From Blastocladiella britannica (Eukaryota; Blastocladiomycota; Blastocladiomycetes; Blastocladiales; Blastocladiaceae): a DNA stretch of 28,852 nt. A program made the position numbers and the translations under genes. Each line of letters starts with the position of its first letter. Within the stretch, counting starts at the first letter, position 1. This document shows, one piece after another, positions 1 through 10,794 of the stretch. Location: assembly GCA_025349905.2 (NCBI GenBank), contig MU624719.1, forward strand, positions 1 to 28,852. Reading direction: 5' to 3'. The notes below the pieces were generated by a model. It saw only the letters and a program-made list of their open reading frames with translations, was not told the origin of the DNA and ran no database searches.

Positions 1-325
1 GTGGCCCCGACCGAGGCGGCCGTGGTGACGCCGTATGGGTTTTTTTTTTCCCTCTCTTCTCTTTTTTTGCTCTCGTTTTCTTCTTTTGCTGTCCTCGTAC
101 TTTCTTTTTTCTTTGCGTACTTTTCTTCCACTTTTTTCTGTTGCCCTTCCCCCCCCTCCCCTCTTTTATCTGGGATCACACCCACCCTTTCTCGATTAGG
201 CCTTTCCTTTTGGCGCGCCTGTTTAAGTGCAGGGTCGAGATCACTCCTCTTCCTTTCCTCTTCTGGTGGATTTTTGGTTTGGTTGAAACAGACGTGCGCT
301 TTGCATTGGAAAAAAAATGCAGCTG
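1..325. other. Left edge, no confident gene; pyrimidine-rich spacer
   Basis: Bases 1-40 are GC-rich and look like coding sequence, but too little is present to choose a strand or frame. One plus frame meets a TGA at 26-28; another stays open through the whole stretch. From about 41 to 300 the plus strand is a long T/C-rich tract with several T-runs, which fits untranslated or spacer DNA downstream of the myotubularin gene that ends at 326 on the minus strand. The open plus frame through this tract translates into Phe/Ser/Leu runs and then runs antisense to the myotubularin tail, so I do not call it a gene. Confidence 0.4.
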
Positions 326-2850
326 CTATAACGGCCCACCGCCGCCTGACCCGCCAGACACGGGCGATCCCGCACCCGCCTCGCGCAAGCGGCCTCGCGT
401 GGCAGCCACTGTGGTGATGGCCTGCAGCTCCTGGTGCCCGCCGAGCGGATCGGACGACGACGGTGATAGAGATGACAGCGACGATGCAGCCGCCGCCGCC
501 GCACCAGCGCCAAATGCGCTCCACAGCCGCGATACACCGCCCACCACCGCCGCGGCTGCCCCGGCCGCTGCCTCTGCCGCCGCTTGTGACGTGACGGCCG
601 CGCGCGAGGGCATTGGCGCTGGCGATGCGTAGGATGTATCGGCCGACGAGGCTGCCACGTCCACTAGCGATCCACTTGTCGCCGACCGGCCCGCCAATTC
701 CAAGGCGCTCATGACATGCGGCGCTGCAGTGGATGATGCTAGTGCTGCTCCAGAAGTACTGGAGGGAACGGTCATGCCAGGAAGCTCGGCTTGGCTCGAG
801 TTACCGCCGGCAACTGTAGCGCGCACGGCCGACAGCGTCGCAAAGTCCACTTCCACCCCAACCTCGGGACACTTCATAAGCGATGTCCAGTACCGCAACC
901 GCGGAACCGTCAAGGACAGCGGCACGTCGTTGAACATGCTGGTGATGGCGGCCTCGGCGGCGGTGCGCGGGCCCGAGTACGCAGGGTTGAGGTACTTGGC
1001 GCGGTCCTTGTCGATCATGGACCACACCGAGTGCGTGCGTTCCCGCAACTTTTTTTCGTTGCGCTCGGCATCGGAATTGTACAAGAACGTGCCGGCCATG
1101 CACGCATAGGCGTGCCAGTGCAGGGCCGCCAGCAGTTCGGGCGTGAACTCGAACGCGTCCGGGTACGTCATCACCAGCTGGTACACGGCGTCCAGCCACT
1201 GGTGAAATACGGGCGACACCTCGCGTGCCTCGGCCGCGGTGGCCACGCCAGCTCGGATCCGGTGCACAAACGACGTGGCCGATGCCGAGTCGGCGCGCGC
1301 TGGGCGGACGTGCCCACACCGGTCCGTGAACTTGTGGCCAAACGCGAGCCACTCCTTTTCAATCAGCACCGCGAATCCGTGCAGCGTCCGGTAGTACGGA
1401 TCGAGCGCCAGCTGCGCCAGCGACATAAGCTGGGCGGTGCGATCCCACCCGTCCGAGCAGTGCACCAGTACGTGCGCGCGGTCGCGCGTCAGCGTCGACA
1501 CGATCGTCTGCCCCGCATCCATGAGCAGCTTGATGTGTCGCAACCATCCAGTCGAGGCAAGGTCTGCATGAGACACGGGCTGCCCAAGCTCATCCGCCTG
1601 CTGGATCACTATATTGTACATGTGAACATTAATCGAAGGCTGGAAGAAATCGATAACAAAATACCTCGAACCATGCTGGCAAGCGAGTCGCGCATGACGT
1701 GAATGTTGTCAATGTTCATGTACTCTTTGCGAGCGCCTTTGTAAAACTCCATGTTTTCGGTGCCGGAACCCTTGACGGTGTTGGCGGCGGCATTGATTGC
1801 CGGCCGCGCGTCCACAATCAGGTGCATCGCTTCCTCGTTGGCGGCCACCATGCCCTCCGGGCTGCTATTGGAAGCGGCAGTGATCGCCGAGACACTGGCA
1901 GAAGTCATGGCCACCCCATCGGCGCCGTCGGTCATGGCCGATGGCGGCATGGCCGCGCCCACCACCCGACGGTGCGGCGGCATCCGACCTACGATCGGGA
2001 GATCGAAAATGGCCGCGATAAATCGCTCGTCCTGGGGCGACCGGTTGGCGGCCACCCCGACTAGCGGTTGCGAGCACCGGGCAAGAGCCGCGCCGGTCGG
2101 GTGCCGGTACGTGATGGCCGGGATCCGGCCCTTGGACCGGTGCTTGGCCGCGTGCCGCAGCGTCGAGTCGAGGATGGTTGCGGGGACCGCCAGGAACCGC
2201 GGGTACGTGCTGCAGATCCCGTAGTCAATGTTGACCTCGGTGATACGGATCGCGCCGGCAGCCGAGGTGGTTGCTGGTACCGCTGCTGCTGGTGGTGGTG
2301 AGGCATCCGAGAACCCGAGCCGGCGGTACTCGCTGACCAGATCGAACCAGTGCCACCCTGATGCCGGGTCGTGCAGCGGCGGCCACTCGGTGGAGTGCCC
2401 GAGCGCGTACGCAAACAGCGCCTCGTGACTGTCGACGTGGACCAGCCGCTCCAGTGACTCGTAGACCAGCGCCAGCCGCGCGTCGTCGGGCATGCCGAAC
2501 CGGAACAGCGAAAAGTCGCGGCAGTGCACCACCAGCCGCGGCCGCGGGTGCACGTGGCGCGGGTCGGGCGGTAGGCGCTCGATCTGGTGCACGGTCGAGT
2601 GGAAGATCCACACCTCCTGGTTGGCGGTCGGGACGGCGCACGCGCCCGACGTGATATCGGGACCGGGCTCGGTCGTGCCATTTCCAACCGTTCCTGGTGT
2701 TGTTGTCGTTGTGGTCGTCGACTGTGGCGGCGGCAATGGGACAAAGATGATCTGGTGGGCCGTTATGTGGATGTCGCCGACCGCCGCCGCCGAGCCGCCG
2801 CGGCCAAGCAAGACCACGTTAGAGACGTGCGGGATCTTGATAAAATCCAT
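326..2850 (-). CDS. Myotubularin-family phosphoinositide 3-phosphatase
   Basis: Exons 2850-1665 and 1608-326 are joined over a 56-nt intron (1609-1664) and give 822 aa. The join restores the family block that runs from IENIHVMR-like (here IDNIHVMRDSL) to SGWLRHIK-like (STGWLRHIKLLMDAG). The catalytic loop HCSDGWDRT carries Cys446 and Arg452 of the CX5R signature, so the enzyme should be active. Members dephosphorylate PI3P and PI(3,5)P2 on endosomal membranes. The N-terminus looks like a PH-GRAM domain interrupted by a Thr/Pro-rich insert, and the core keeps RCSQPLVG and the FGHKFTDRCGH block. The last ~150 residues are Ala/Ser/Gly-rich low complexity with no visible FYVE or coiled coil. Closest by layout to the MTMR6/7/8 and yeast Ymr1 group, as judged from motifs. 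It ends 59 bp from the ABC transporter stop, on the same strand. Confidence 0.93.
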
Positions 2851-2909
2851 CTGCTATTTTTGTCCTTGATCTTTTGTCGTTGACCGTTCGCAAAGAGAAA
2901 AATGTTCAT

Positions 2910-5900
2910 TCAAGTCGCTGCCACCAAGGGCTCCTGTTGGGAATAGTAGTTGTAGACGTAATCCTGATCGTCCTCGCCGGCCTCGTGCATCAGATCGTTG
3001 AAATAGTGACGACGGCTTTGCCCTTCAGATGCGGATGCAGTCTGAAGGAGCTGCCACGGATGTCCCGCCTCCACCAACTGCCCGGCATCAAACACCAGCA
3101 CGTAGTCGCACTGAAAGTCCACGAGCGTGCGCAACCGGTGCGCGATCATGAGCACGGTCGAGTCGCTTCTTCTGCTTTTGCTGCTGCTGCTGGAAGACGC
3201 ATCTCCGAGCAGATCACGGAACACGTCCCAGAACAGTCGGTCCGAGCCCTGATCCGTGGCCGAAGTCGGCTCGTCGCTATTTATACACCTATCGTTAACA
3301 GCAAAATACAAATGAAAAATGAAAAACGGACGAACCACAAAAACATCTTGACCCTCTTGGCCTTGGCGGACGCAAGCGATCGCAGGAGCCCAATGAGCTG
3401 CGCCTGGCCCTTGGACAGCGTCTTGGCGCTCTCGATCCGATAGTCAAGCGAAAACGGCAGCTGGGCATGGAATCGGGTCAGCAGCGCATTCAGCGCCGCG
3501 TCGTCCACCTGGCCCACCGGATCGAGGTTTTCGCGGAGCGAGCCCTTGAATAAATGCGTCTCTTGGTTCACCACGCCAAATTGCGACCGTAGGTAGTGCG
3601 GGTGGAGGTCACGGTGTGGGACATTCGTGATCGAGATCGTTCCACCCACAAACGGTGCCATCCGAAGCAACGCAGCGACGCAGCTGGATTTCCCGCTGCC
3701 GGTCCGGCCCAGGACCGCAACGCGCGCGCCGCAGGGCACCTTGAACGACACGTTGCGCAAAATCAGCTGCCACTCGTCCGCGGCGGCTTCGGCATCGGAA
3801 CCACCACCGACAAGACTTGAAGAACCAAGAAGAGACCCGGCGCGGCGCTTGTACGCCATGCACATGTCGTCCACCACGATCGGTCCAGCGACCGGCCAAC
3901 CCGGCATCTCCTGAATACCTGCTTGCGACTCAGCAGGAAGAGCCAAGTACTCGCCCAGCCGCTCCACCGAGCTCATGTCCACCTCCACCAGCGAATAGTC
4001 GTTCATCAGCTGCCGGATCGTCTCGCTCAATATCAGGCAGTAATGGAGCGCGAATCCGGCCCACGCCGCATGTCCCGCCGCCGCTGACGGACCGCCACCG
4101 CCATCGGCCGGCGACGGAGTGGATGGAGCGTGTGACATGAGCAAGAACCCGACCGCGACGCTAAAACACAGGACCGCGGCCGCAAAGTCGCCCACGACCA
4201 TCAGCCACCGGTTGCTGGTACAGATCGACAGGTGCGGGCGGATCGCGTCGTGCAGCCGGGTGGTGTTGAACCGGTGGATAAAGTACGGGACCTTGCCATA
4301 CGCTCGCACACAAGCGCCGCCGTGTGAAAACTCGGTGATGGACTGCACAACGGGCGAGTACATGGTATTGGTCATGCGGCGGACGTCACGCGCGGTGCGA
4401 AGGTAGCCCCTGCTAAGTGCGCCATAGATGAGCACAAACGGCGCGCAGACCGCTAGCAGCTGTGGAGAAGCCAGTACCACCGCCGACAGCGACGAGACAC
4501 ACGACAGCGATGATTGCACGAAATCCTTGAAGTTGGTCACCAGCGTCGTGTCCACGCTGCTGAGGTCCTTGGAGAGCCGGTTGAGAATGTTTCCAAGCGG
4601 GTGGGTGTCGAACCAGGTGATGGGCAACGCCAGAAGGTGCCCCAGCAAGTCGCGATGCAGGATTTGGGATGCGCGGAACGAGCCCAGGAATAGCATCAGG
4701 AGCGAGGCACATAGGAACGCGCCAGCCGCGGATTTGAAGATGGCAAACAGCATGAGCGCCTGCGATGCGCTCCGTAATCCCCCCGACCAGTCCTTGAGGT
4801 AGAGATCCGCACGGAGCTGCGCAAATTGAAGCGCCAGGAGCAGCGTCAATGCAACCGTTCCAGCGACGGGACCAAACGCGCGGAGGTATCGAAGGTAATG
4901 GTCCCACATGACGGCGCCTTCGGATCGCGCCTCTTCCGTGTCCCGTGCTGCATTCGCCCCACCGCGCTCTGACATGGTTTCGGAAGATACTTTGACCAAC
5001 CGCACTTGTGGCTGCTGCTGCAAGGCGCTGACCCTGGGATGACCCTGGCTGCTGCCTGGGCGCGACAGCTTGCCGGGAACTCGCTGTTTTTCCTGCTGCT
5101 GCTGCAAACTGCGCTCCACTTCGCCCACCATAGGCACGAGCACCGGCATCATCTCGGACACGGCTCCCTGGCCCGTCACTTTGCCATTGTGCAGGCAAAT
5201 GACCCAGTCGGCGTCGCGGGTCGCCAGCGACACGGCATGTGAGACCAGCACCACGGTTTTGCCATCCTCGTGTGCTGCCGCTACCAGCGCCTGGGAGTAA
5301 ATGTGGTTTGCCGTGGTGGGATCGACGGCGCTGAGAACGTCGTCGGCGAGAATGACGGGCGCGTCAGAGTAGAGTGCGCGGCAGAGGGCAATCCGCTGCC
5401 GCTGCCCGCCCGAGAGTCCGATGCCACGGTCGCCGAGGCGTGTCAAGTCGCGGTCGGGGAGCTGGGCGAGATCGGGGAGCAAGTCCGCCTGCTCCAGTAC
5501 GCGCTGGTACCGGCGGGAGTTCCACGGCTGCCCAAACAAAATGTTGTCGCGGATGGTGGCGTGCAGCAGAAAGACTGACTGCTCCACCAATGCAGTCTGG
5601 AATGAGGGAATGTAGATGGTGCCTTGTGTCATCGGGAGCTCTAATCATATGTAAATTAGTATTTTCCTTTCCTCACGAAAAGAAACCAGTAAAAACGAAC
5701 CGCCCAAGAGCGTCTGCAAGAGCGACGTCTTTCCAGAGCCAAGCGGGCCAACGACGACAGTGAGCTTGCCAATGGGAAACTCCATGGTCCCAGACAGAGT
5801 GAACCCGTTGGACCGCGGCACCTCAATGTCCACCAGTTCGAGTCGCGGTGGAGAAACAGCGAGCTCGCGGTGAGTTCGCGGGTTCTGTTCGCATGCCTCC

Positions 5901-7902
5901 AAGAACGCATAGATACGCTCCCACGCCACTTTGCCCACGACCCACACGCGAGCAAACATCTCGGGCATGCGGCGCAGCGGCCAATCGAGCATCGAAAACA
6001 GGTACAGTGCAGTAAACACCTGGGCCGGGGAGAGGTTGGGGGCGCCGTTACGAGGGAACCACTCGTAGGCCACAAAGGAAGTCACTGTCACGGCCATAGG
6101 CGTCACGACCGAGAGCAGGGTCATGATGGACGACCACATGAGGTACCGAAAAATGAAGCGCAGTTCCACGTTGCGCTTTTCGTCGATCTTGCCAAAGAAA
6201 TGGGTTTCCCAGACCTGGGTCTTGATCAGGCGGATGGCTACAATTTTAGTTTTGTGAGCAATTTGTAACGGAAATGAATAAGGTATAGACGAACCCTCAA
6301 AGGTTTGAGCCGACACGTCCAGACGGCCATCGGTCCAGGTCAAGGACGTCTTTTGATCCATTTTCACGCGCTGCGCAACCCACACGTTCAACGGCAGGGC
6401 GATCGCAATCAGCCCGGTTCCAGCTGCAACCGGCCGCCACCCGAGGAGCTCGACCAGCGCCGCAATGGCCAGCACGATGCGCAGCGGAACAAACGCCCAG
6501 GCGAGGCCACCAAACATGCCCATTCCAAACTTTCGCGCATCCCCTGCTGCCAAATTGACAGCATTCGGAGGGGGGCGTGTCGATTCGAGCAGTGCGTAAG
6601 CAATGGCCGAGTTGAGGAGAGACTGCACTCGGAAGGCGGTGATGCGAGCCCACTGGTACGCGTGTGACTCGACCAGGACACGGATGGTTTGGCAGGCGAG
6701 AAGCAAAAAGCAAAACGCGTAGCCGGTGGCAAAGGAGGTAGAGTACGGGTAGGCTGTCGGGTCTGTGGCCTCGCGCGCATCGAGGTAGTTGAGGAGTTTG
6801 TTCATGGCGAAGGGGGGCAAGAAGCCGCACCAAATGTACGAAAACGACAGGACGAGGCAAAAGGCCACGTCGCGTCGGACTACGGTGAAGGCAGCGCGCC
6901 CGATCGTCATTCCTTGCGTACTGCATACATATATGACACTCATTTAGCTGGCTGAACCGACGACAACAACAAATAAAACACATACCGGTACTCCAGATAC
7001 TGAGAAAAGACATGACTCGGCACGTCCTCGGGCAAGTAATCAGCACAGTCGTCCACTTCCAATCGATTGACCCGGAATGCAGTCAGAATGGTGGGCCACA
7101 TCCAGCGCAGGGTCAACCCTTCCCAAGCTGAAGCCGATCGGAAGCGAGGAACGCCAGGATAGTCCACATAGCTCGAGCGGCGGGAGAAACCGTGCAGCAA
7201 GACAATCAAACCCACCAACTTGATGCAGAGCATGGCGTGCGCATCGAGAGCCGAGACAAGCGGGTGGGTCGGGTGCGGGTCCTCGAGAGCGCAGTAAATG
7301 AGGGCGTTTAAAGAAAAGCCGAGGAATCCACCAATCACGAGTCCGCGCGAGATGTGGAGGTAGCGCGGCGGCGAGCGCGTCGAGCATGGACGGCGGCGGC
7401 GGATCACGTCGATCGCGGCGAGGACTGACAGGATCGGCTGTAAAGTGTCGTCAGTCAAGGCCATTTTCACAGTTGCAAGAAAAGTTTAAACGCATACCCA
7501 AGCGGAAAGACTGGCAACCACGGGCCAAGAGGCGGAAGTGGCCGCGTCGCGCGTTGCGATCGTCGAGACCAGCATCCACCCGGCAAGCGCGGCCATGGCG
7601 ACGCTTTGAAGTGCTCCTGCGATCGACTCGACAACGGTGGGCACGACGAATTCGATCGGCTGCTCCAGTTCGTCCTGGTCCTGGTCCAGATCCCGAGCAT
7701 CTTCCTCCTCCTCGCGTGCTAGCGGGTCGTAACCGTGTGTGTGATGCGCATCAACGGCGTATTTCAGTTGCTGTAGTGCCCAGGCAGTGCCGATGCAGGC
7801 GAGCCAGACGAGCGGGGCGAAAATAAACGCGTCGCGCGAGATGAGCACCGCCACAATGGCGCGAACGGGGTCGTCAGCAACCACCTCGCTGCTGCTGTCC
7901 AT
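2910..7902 (-). CDS. ABCC-type (MRP/YCF1-like) full ABC transporter
   Basis: Six exons join in frame into 1563 aa: 7902-7498, 7437-6986, 6920-6295, 6237-5701, 5640-3336 and 3276-2910. Introns are 57-65 nt. Exons 1 and 2 (residues 1-286) hold about five hydrophobic segments, which fits a TMD0, followed by TMD1-NBD1-TMD2-NBD2. NBD1 has Walker A GPLGSGKT (658-665), signature LSGGQ (749-753) and Walker B VILADD with Asp774 where the catalytic Glu is usual; this is typical of ABCC NBD1. NBD2 has Walker A GRTGSGKS (1318-1325), signature LSKGQ (1415-1419), a Walker B ending in C-DE (Glu1444), D-loop SATD and H-loop His1488. The last intron falls inside NBD2 Walker B. A Gln/Ser-rich linker joins the halves. 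The family exports glutathione or other conjugates and organic anions across the vacuolar or plasma membrane; the substrate cannot be read here. Confidence 0.93.
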
Positions 7903-8059
7903 TTTTTTGGTTGAATGATGGGCGGCTGCGTGAAAGAGCTGAACGGGCGGGAGATTTCATTCCACGCGTCGGGCATGTGGCGCCGTCCTCTCGTCCACGG
8001 CCAAGAGCGGCCAAGGGCAGTGAAATGAAAGCGACCCTCTCTTTGAAGAAAAAGTGGAA
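7903..8059. promoter_or_regulatory. Divergent spacer between ABCC transporter and carboxylase genes
   Basis: 157 bp separate the two start codons, so both promoters must lie here or extend into the genes. The ABCC start is preceded by an A-rich run on its strand. On the plus strand a short upstream ORF begins at 8025. I see no clear TATA box. Shared regulation is possible but not shown by the sequence. Confidence 0.4.
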
Positions 8060-8063
8060 ATGA
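8025..8063 (+). promoter_or_regulatory. Candidate 12-codon uORF overlapping the carboxylase start
   Basis: An ATG at 8025 opens a 12-residue frame (MKATLSLKKKWK) that stops with TGA at 8061-8063. The stop overlaps the main ATG (8060-8062) as ATGA, in a different frame. If the mRNA starts upstream of 8025, most scanning ribosomes would translate this peptide first and would have to reinitiate or leaky-scan to make the enzyme. The transcription start is unknown, so this is only a candidate. Confidence 0.3.
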
Positions 8064-10519
8064 TCGCCGCCGACCCTGCGCCCAAGCCGATTCGGCGAGT
8101 CCTCGTTGCCAACCGCGGCGGTACTTGCTCCCTTATAATTGCCCACAAAGAAGCACGACCTGACATGTCCCCAATTGCACCATAGAAATCGCCTCCCGCG
8201 TCTTTCGCTCCTGCAAGCTACTCGGCCTCTCCACCGCCGCGGTCTTTAGTGATGCTGATGCCCAAATGCCGTATGTGCGCGACGCAGACGTGTCCCTGCG
8301 GATCGGCCCGCCCGCGGCCGCCGAGTCGTACCTCAACATCCCGGCCCTGATTGCCGCGGCCCATGCGCTTGGTGCAGATGCCGTGCATCCCGGATACGGT
8401 TTCTTGTCAGAGAATGTCGATTTTGCCCAGGCCGTCCTGGACGCAGGCCTCGCATGGATCGGCCCTCGGCCGCGATCCATCACTGCCATTGGCGACAAGC
8501 GCCGCGCCAAGGAGCTGCTGCAAGCGAAAGCGCCTCACATTCCGCTCGTTCCGGGTTACCATGGCGCTGATCAGTCCGAAGCGCGTCTTGTTCGCGAAGC
8601 AGCGGCTGTTGGTACCTAACTTTTCTTGAATGCCCCTTTATCACAAATGTCCATTAACCTTGATACATTTCAAAGGATTCCCCTTGCTCCTGAAGGCTGC
8701 CGCGGGCGGTGGTGGTAAAGGTATGCGTGTCGTGAACAACGCTTCCGAGTACGTCGTGATCTCCTCTCAGATCGCGCCCTCACTCACTGCAAAAAAAAAA
8801 GGCTCAAGATAAACTTGGCATCCGCCTGTGGTGAAGCGCTCCGTTCGTTTGGATCCTCGGAAATGGTCCTGGAGCGCTACTTTGACACCATCAAGCACGT
8901 CGAGGTCCAAATCCTGGGCGATCTCCATGGCACCATTGTCTCGCTCGGGACGCGCGAGTGCTCGTTGCAGCGCCGGCACCAAAAAGTGATCGAGGAGGCG
9001 CCCGCTCCCGCGCACTTGTTGTCCGGTAACGGCCCCGATGCGCTGACCATGGAGCAATGCGCCATCAAGATTGGCCAGGTCGTCGAGTACTGCGGGGTCG
9101 GCACCGTCGAGTTTCTCGTCGACACCACCACGGGCCGGTTCTACTTTTTGGAGGTCAACACGCGGCTGCAGGTGGAGCACCCGGTCACGGAGCAAGTCAC
9201 AGGCCTGGATCTGGTTGCCTTGCAGCTCCACGTTGTCATGGGCGCTGCGCTTAAGGACCTGATTCCGGCCGCATTCCCAACTCTCTGCTTCCCGACCTTG
9301 CGCACCCACTCGATCGAGCTGCGCATCAATGCCGAGGACCCGAAACGCGACTTTGCGCCGGCCACGGGCCAGATTCTTGCCTGGCGTCCTCCTGCTACGT
9401 CGGCATCCGTGCGGATCGAGTCCTCGGTGTCCGCCGGATCCACCGTGAGCGTGTGGTACGATGCCATGATTGCCAAACTGATTGTGACCGCGCCGACCCG
9501 CGCCGAGTGCATTCGGCTCGCGATCCGGGCTCTTCGCGACCACGTGTGTCTCGGCGTCGCCACCAACCGCCCGCTTCTGCTGGCTCTCCTGGGCAACCTC
9601 GAGTTTGGCGCCCACTCGCACACCACGGGGACCGTGGCCCAGGTGCTGGCACTGCCGCTGCCGGTGGCCGCGGCCACTCGCACCCACCAAGAAGGCCTGG
9701 CGGCCATTGCGTCCACCGTGTGGGTTGCAGCTAAGCTTGCGCGCGACCGTCGCGCTTGGGGACACGTTCCTGCTGGCTGGCGCAACGTGCCGCACGCGGC
9801 CGCGACGCCGGTCGCCACCTGGCTCGTGAATGGCACCTACTGGCACGTGTCCCATGTCTCCAGTGATCCGGCCGAGGTCCAACCGGTGCGCCGCTGGGCC
9901 ATGACGCTCCAGTCGACGACCGAACCGGCTCCTGCTCGCGATACCGGCTCTGTGCCCACACCCGAGGGACTAGCGGTGGAGTTGATCCATCTTGAGTCCA
10001 ATGGCACTGCTGTTGCTGGTAGCGTTCACGATGAGGTGCTATCCATGACGCTCAGTGTCAGCGGCCGGGCGACGACACTATCGGTCGCGGTGAGTGACCG
10101 CGCGATTAAAGGCATGCTGCCGCGCGCGGGCGTAGACGGGGTTGCCCTGCACTTCCAGGGTTACGACTTTGACGAGCCGGTTATTCTCGAGAAGCAAAGC
10201 AAGATCCGACTTGCCCTTGGACAAGGTGCGGCGGAAGAGTCGGATGCGCGCGCAATCATGCCTTGTCGCATTCTGCAAATTGCGGTTCAGCAGGGGCAGA
10301 CGGTGCGCCCTTTCTCTTTTTTCTTTACTGGATCAGAGACTGATTGATTTTGGATTGTTCCAGGTGGCCAAGGGAGACTTGCTGCTCGTGGTGGAGAGTA
10401 TGAAAATGGAGACGCGGCTGGTGGCCAAAGCCGCGGGTACCGTCGAGGTCCGTGTGAAGGAGGGACAGCTGGTGGAGGCAGGAACGCTCATGGCCCATGT
10501 GAATCCGGGCAAGGAGTGA
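8060..10519 (+). CDS. Methylcrotonyl-CoA carboxylase alpha (biotin-containing) subunit
   Basis: Exons 8060-8120, 8186-8611, 8676-8752, 8809-10302 and 10364-10519 give 737 aa; the third donor could instead be at 8756, adding one residue. The order is biotin carboxylase N-domain (VLVANRGEIASRVF from residue 14), ATP-grasp with the Gly-rich loop KAAAGGGGKGMRVV (169-182), the EVNTRLQVEHPVTE block (303-316), biotin carboxylase C-domain, BT linker region and biotinyl domain ESMKME, with Lys700 as the biotin site. The enzyme carboxylates 3-methylcrotonyl-CoA in leucine breakdown, with a separate beta subunit not seen here. The MPCRILQI..ESMKME form of the biotinyl domain resembles fungal MCC more than propionyl-CoA carboxylase, which is the main alternative. 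The protein begins about 13 residues before the catalytic domain, so no mitochondrial presequence is visible; an upstream exon may be missing. Confidence 0.88.
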
Positions 10520-10794
10520 GTAGTCTTGTCAGACTGGACGCGCTTCCCCCGCGTATTTTGTTTCTATTTGGTCGATCTTGCGGGGGCTTCATTTATATAT
10601 ATTTTTTCATTTTGTTTGCTGGACTTTGCAGGTTTCCATTTCATTCGGACAGAGGAGACGACCAAGTTAATAAAGCAAAAGGTGGGGCAAACGGCAGGAT
10701 CAAGAGCGAGTGAAAAAGGGTGAATAGGAAAAGGTGTCATGAGGAGAAAAGGAACCACGAGCGCACACGTTCGATGTGACGAAAGAGATATGAC
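10520..10794. other. Convergent intergenic region
   Basis: 275 bp between the carboxylase stop and the stop of the minus-strand gene that follows. It is AT-rich and I see no plausible gene. It holds the AATAAA at 10669 and must contain the 3' ends of both transcripts. Confidence 0.6.
10669..10674 (+). promoter_or_regulatory. Poly(A) signal AATAAA, carboxylase gene
   Basis: A perfect AATAAA lies 150 nt after the carboxylase stop codon, in the AT-rich convergent spacer, the expected place for its 3' end. Confidence 0.5.

Noticed and set aside
791..1702. Plus-strand open frame of 303 codons opposite myotubularin
   Set aside because: It is the shadow of the catalytic exon; the minus strand carries the CX5R motif.
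8753..8808. Alternative donor at 8756 for the third carboxylase intron
   Set aside because: Not excluded: it keeps the frame and adds one Val. I reported the 8753 donor but the sequence cannot decide.
8767..9882. Minus-strand open frame of 371 codons within the carboxylase gene
   Set aside because: It is antisense to the conserved biotin carboxylase core and shows no recognisable protein features.
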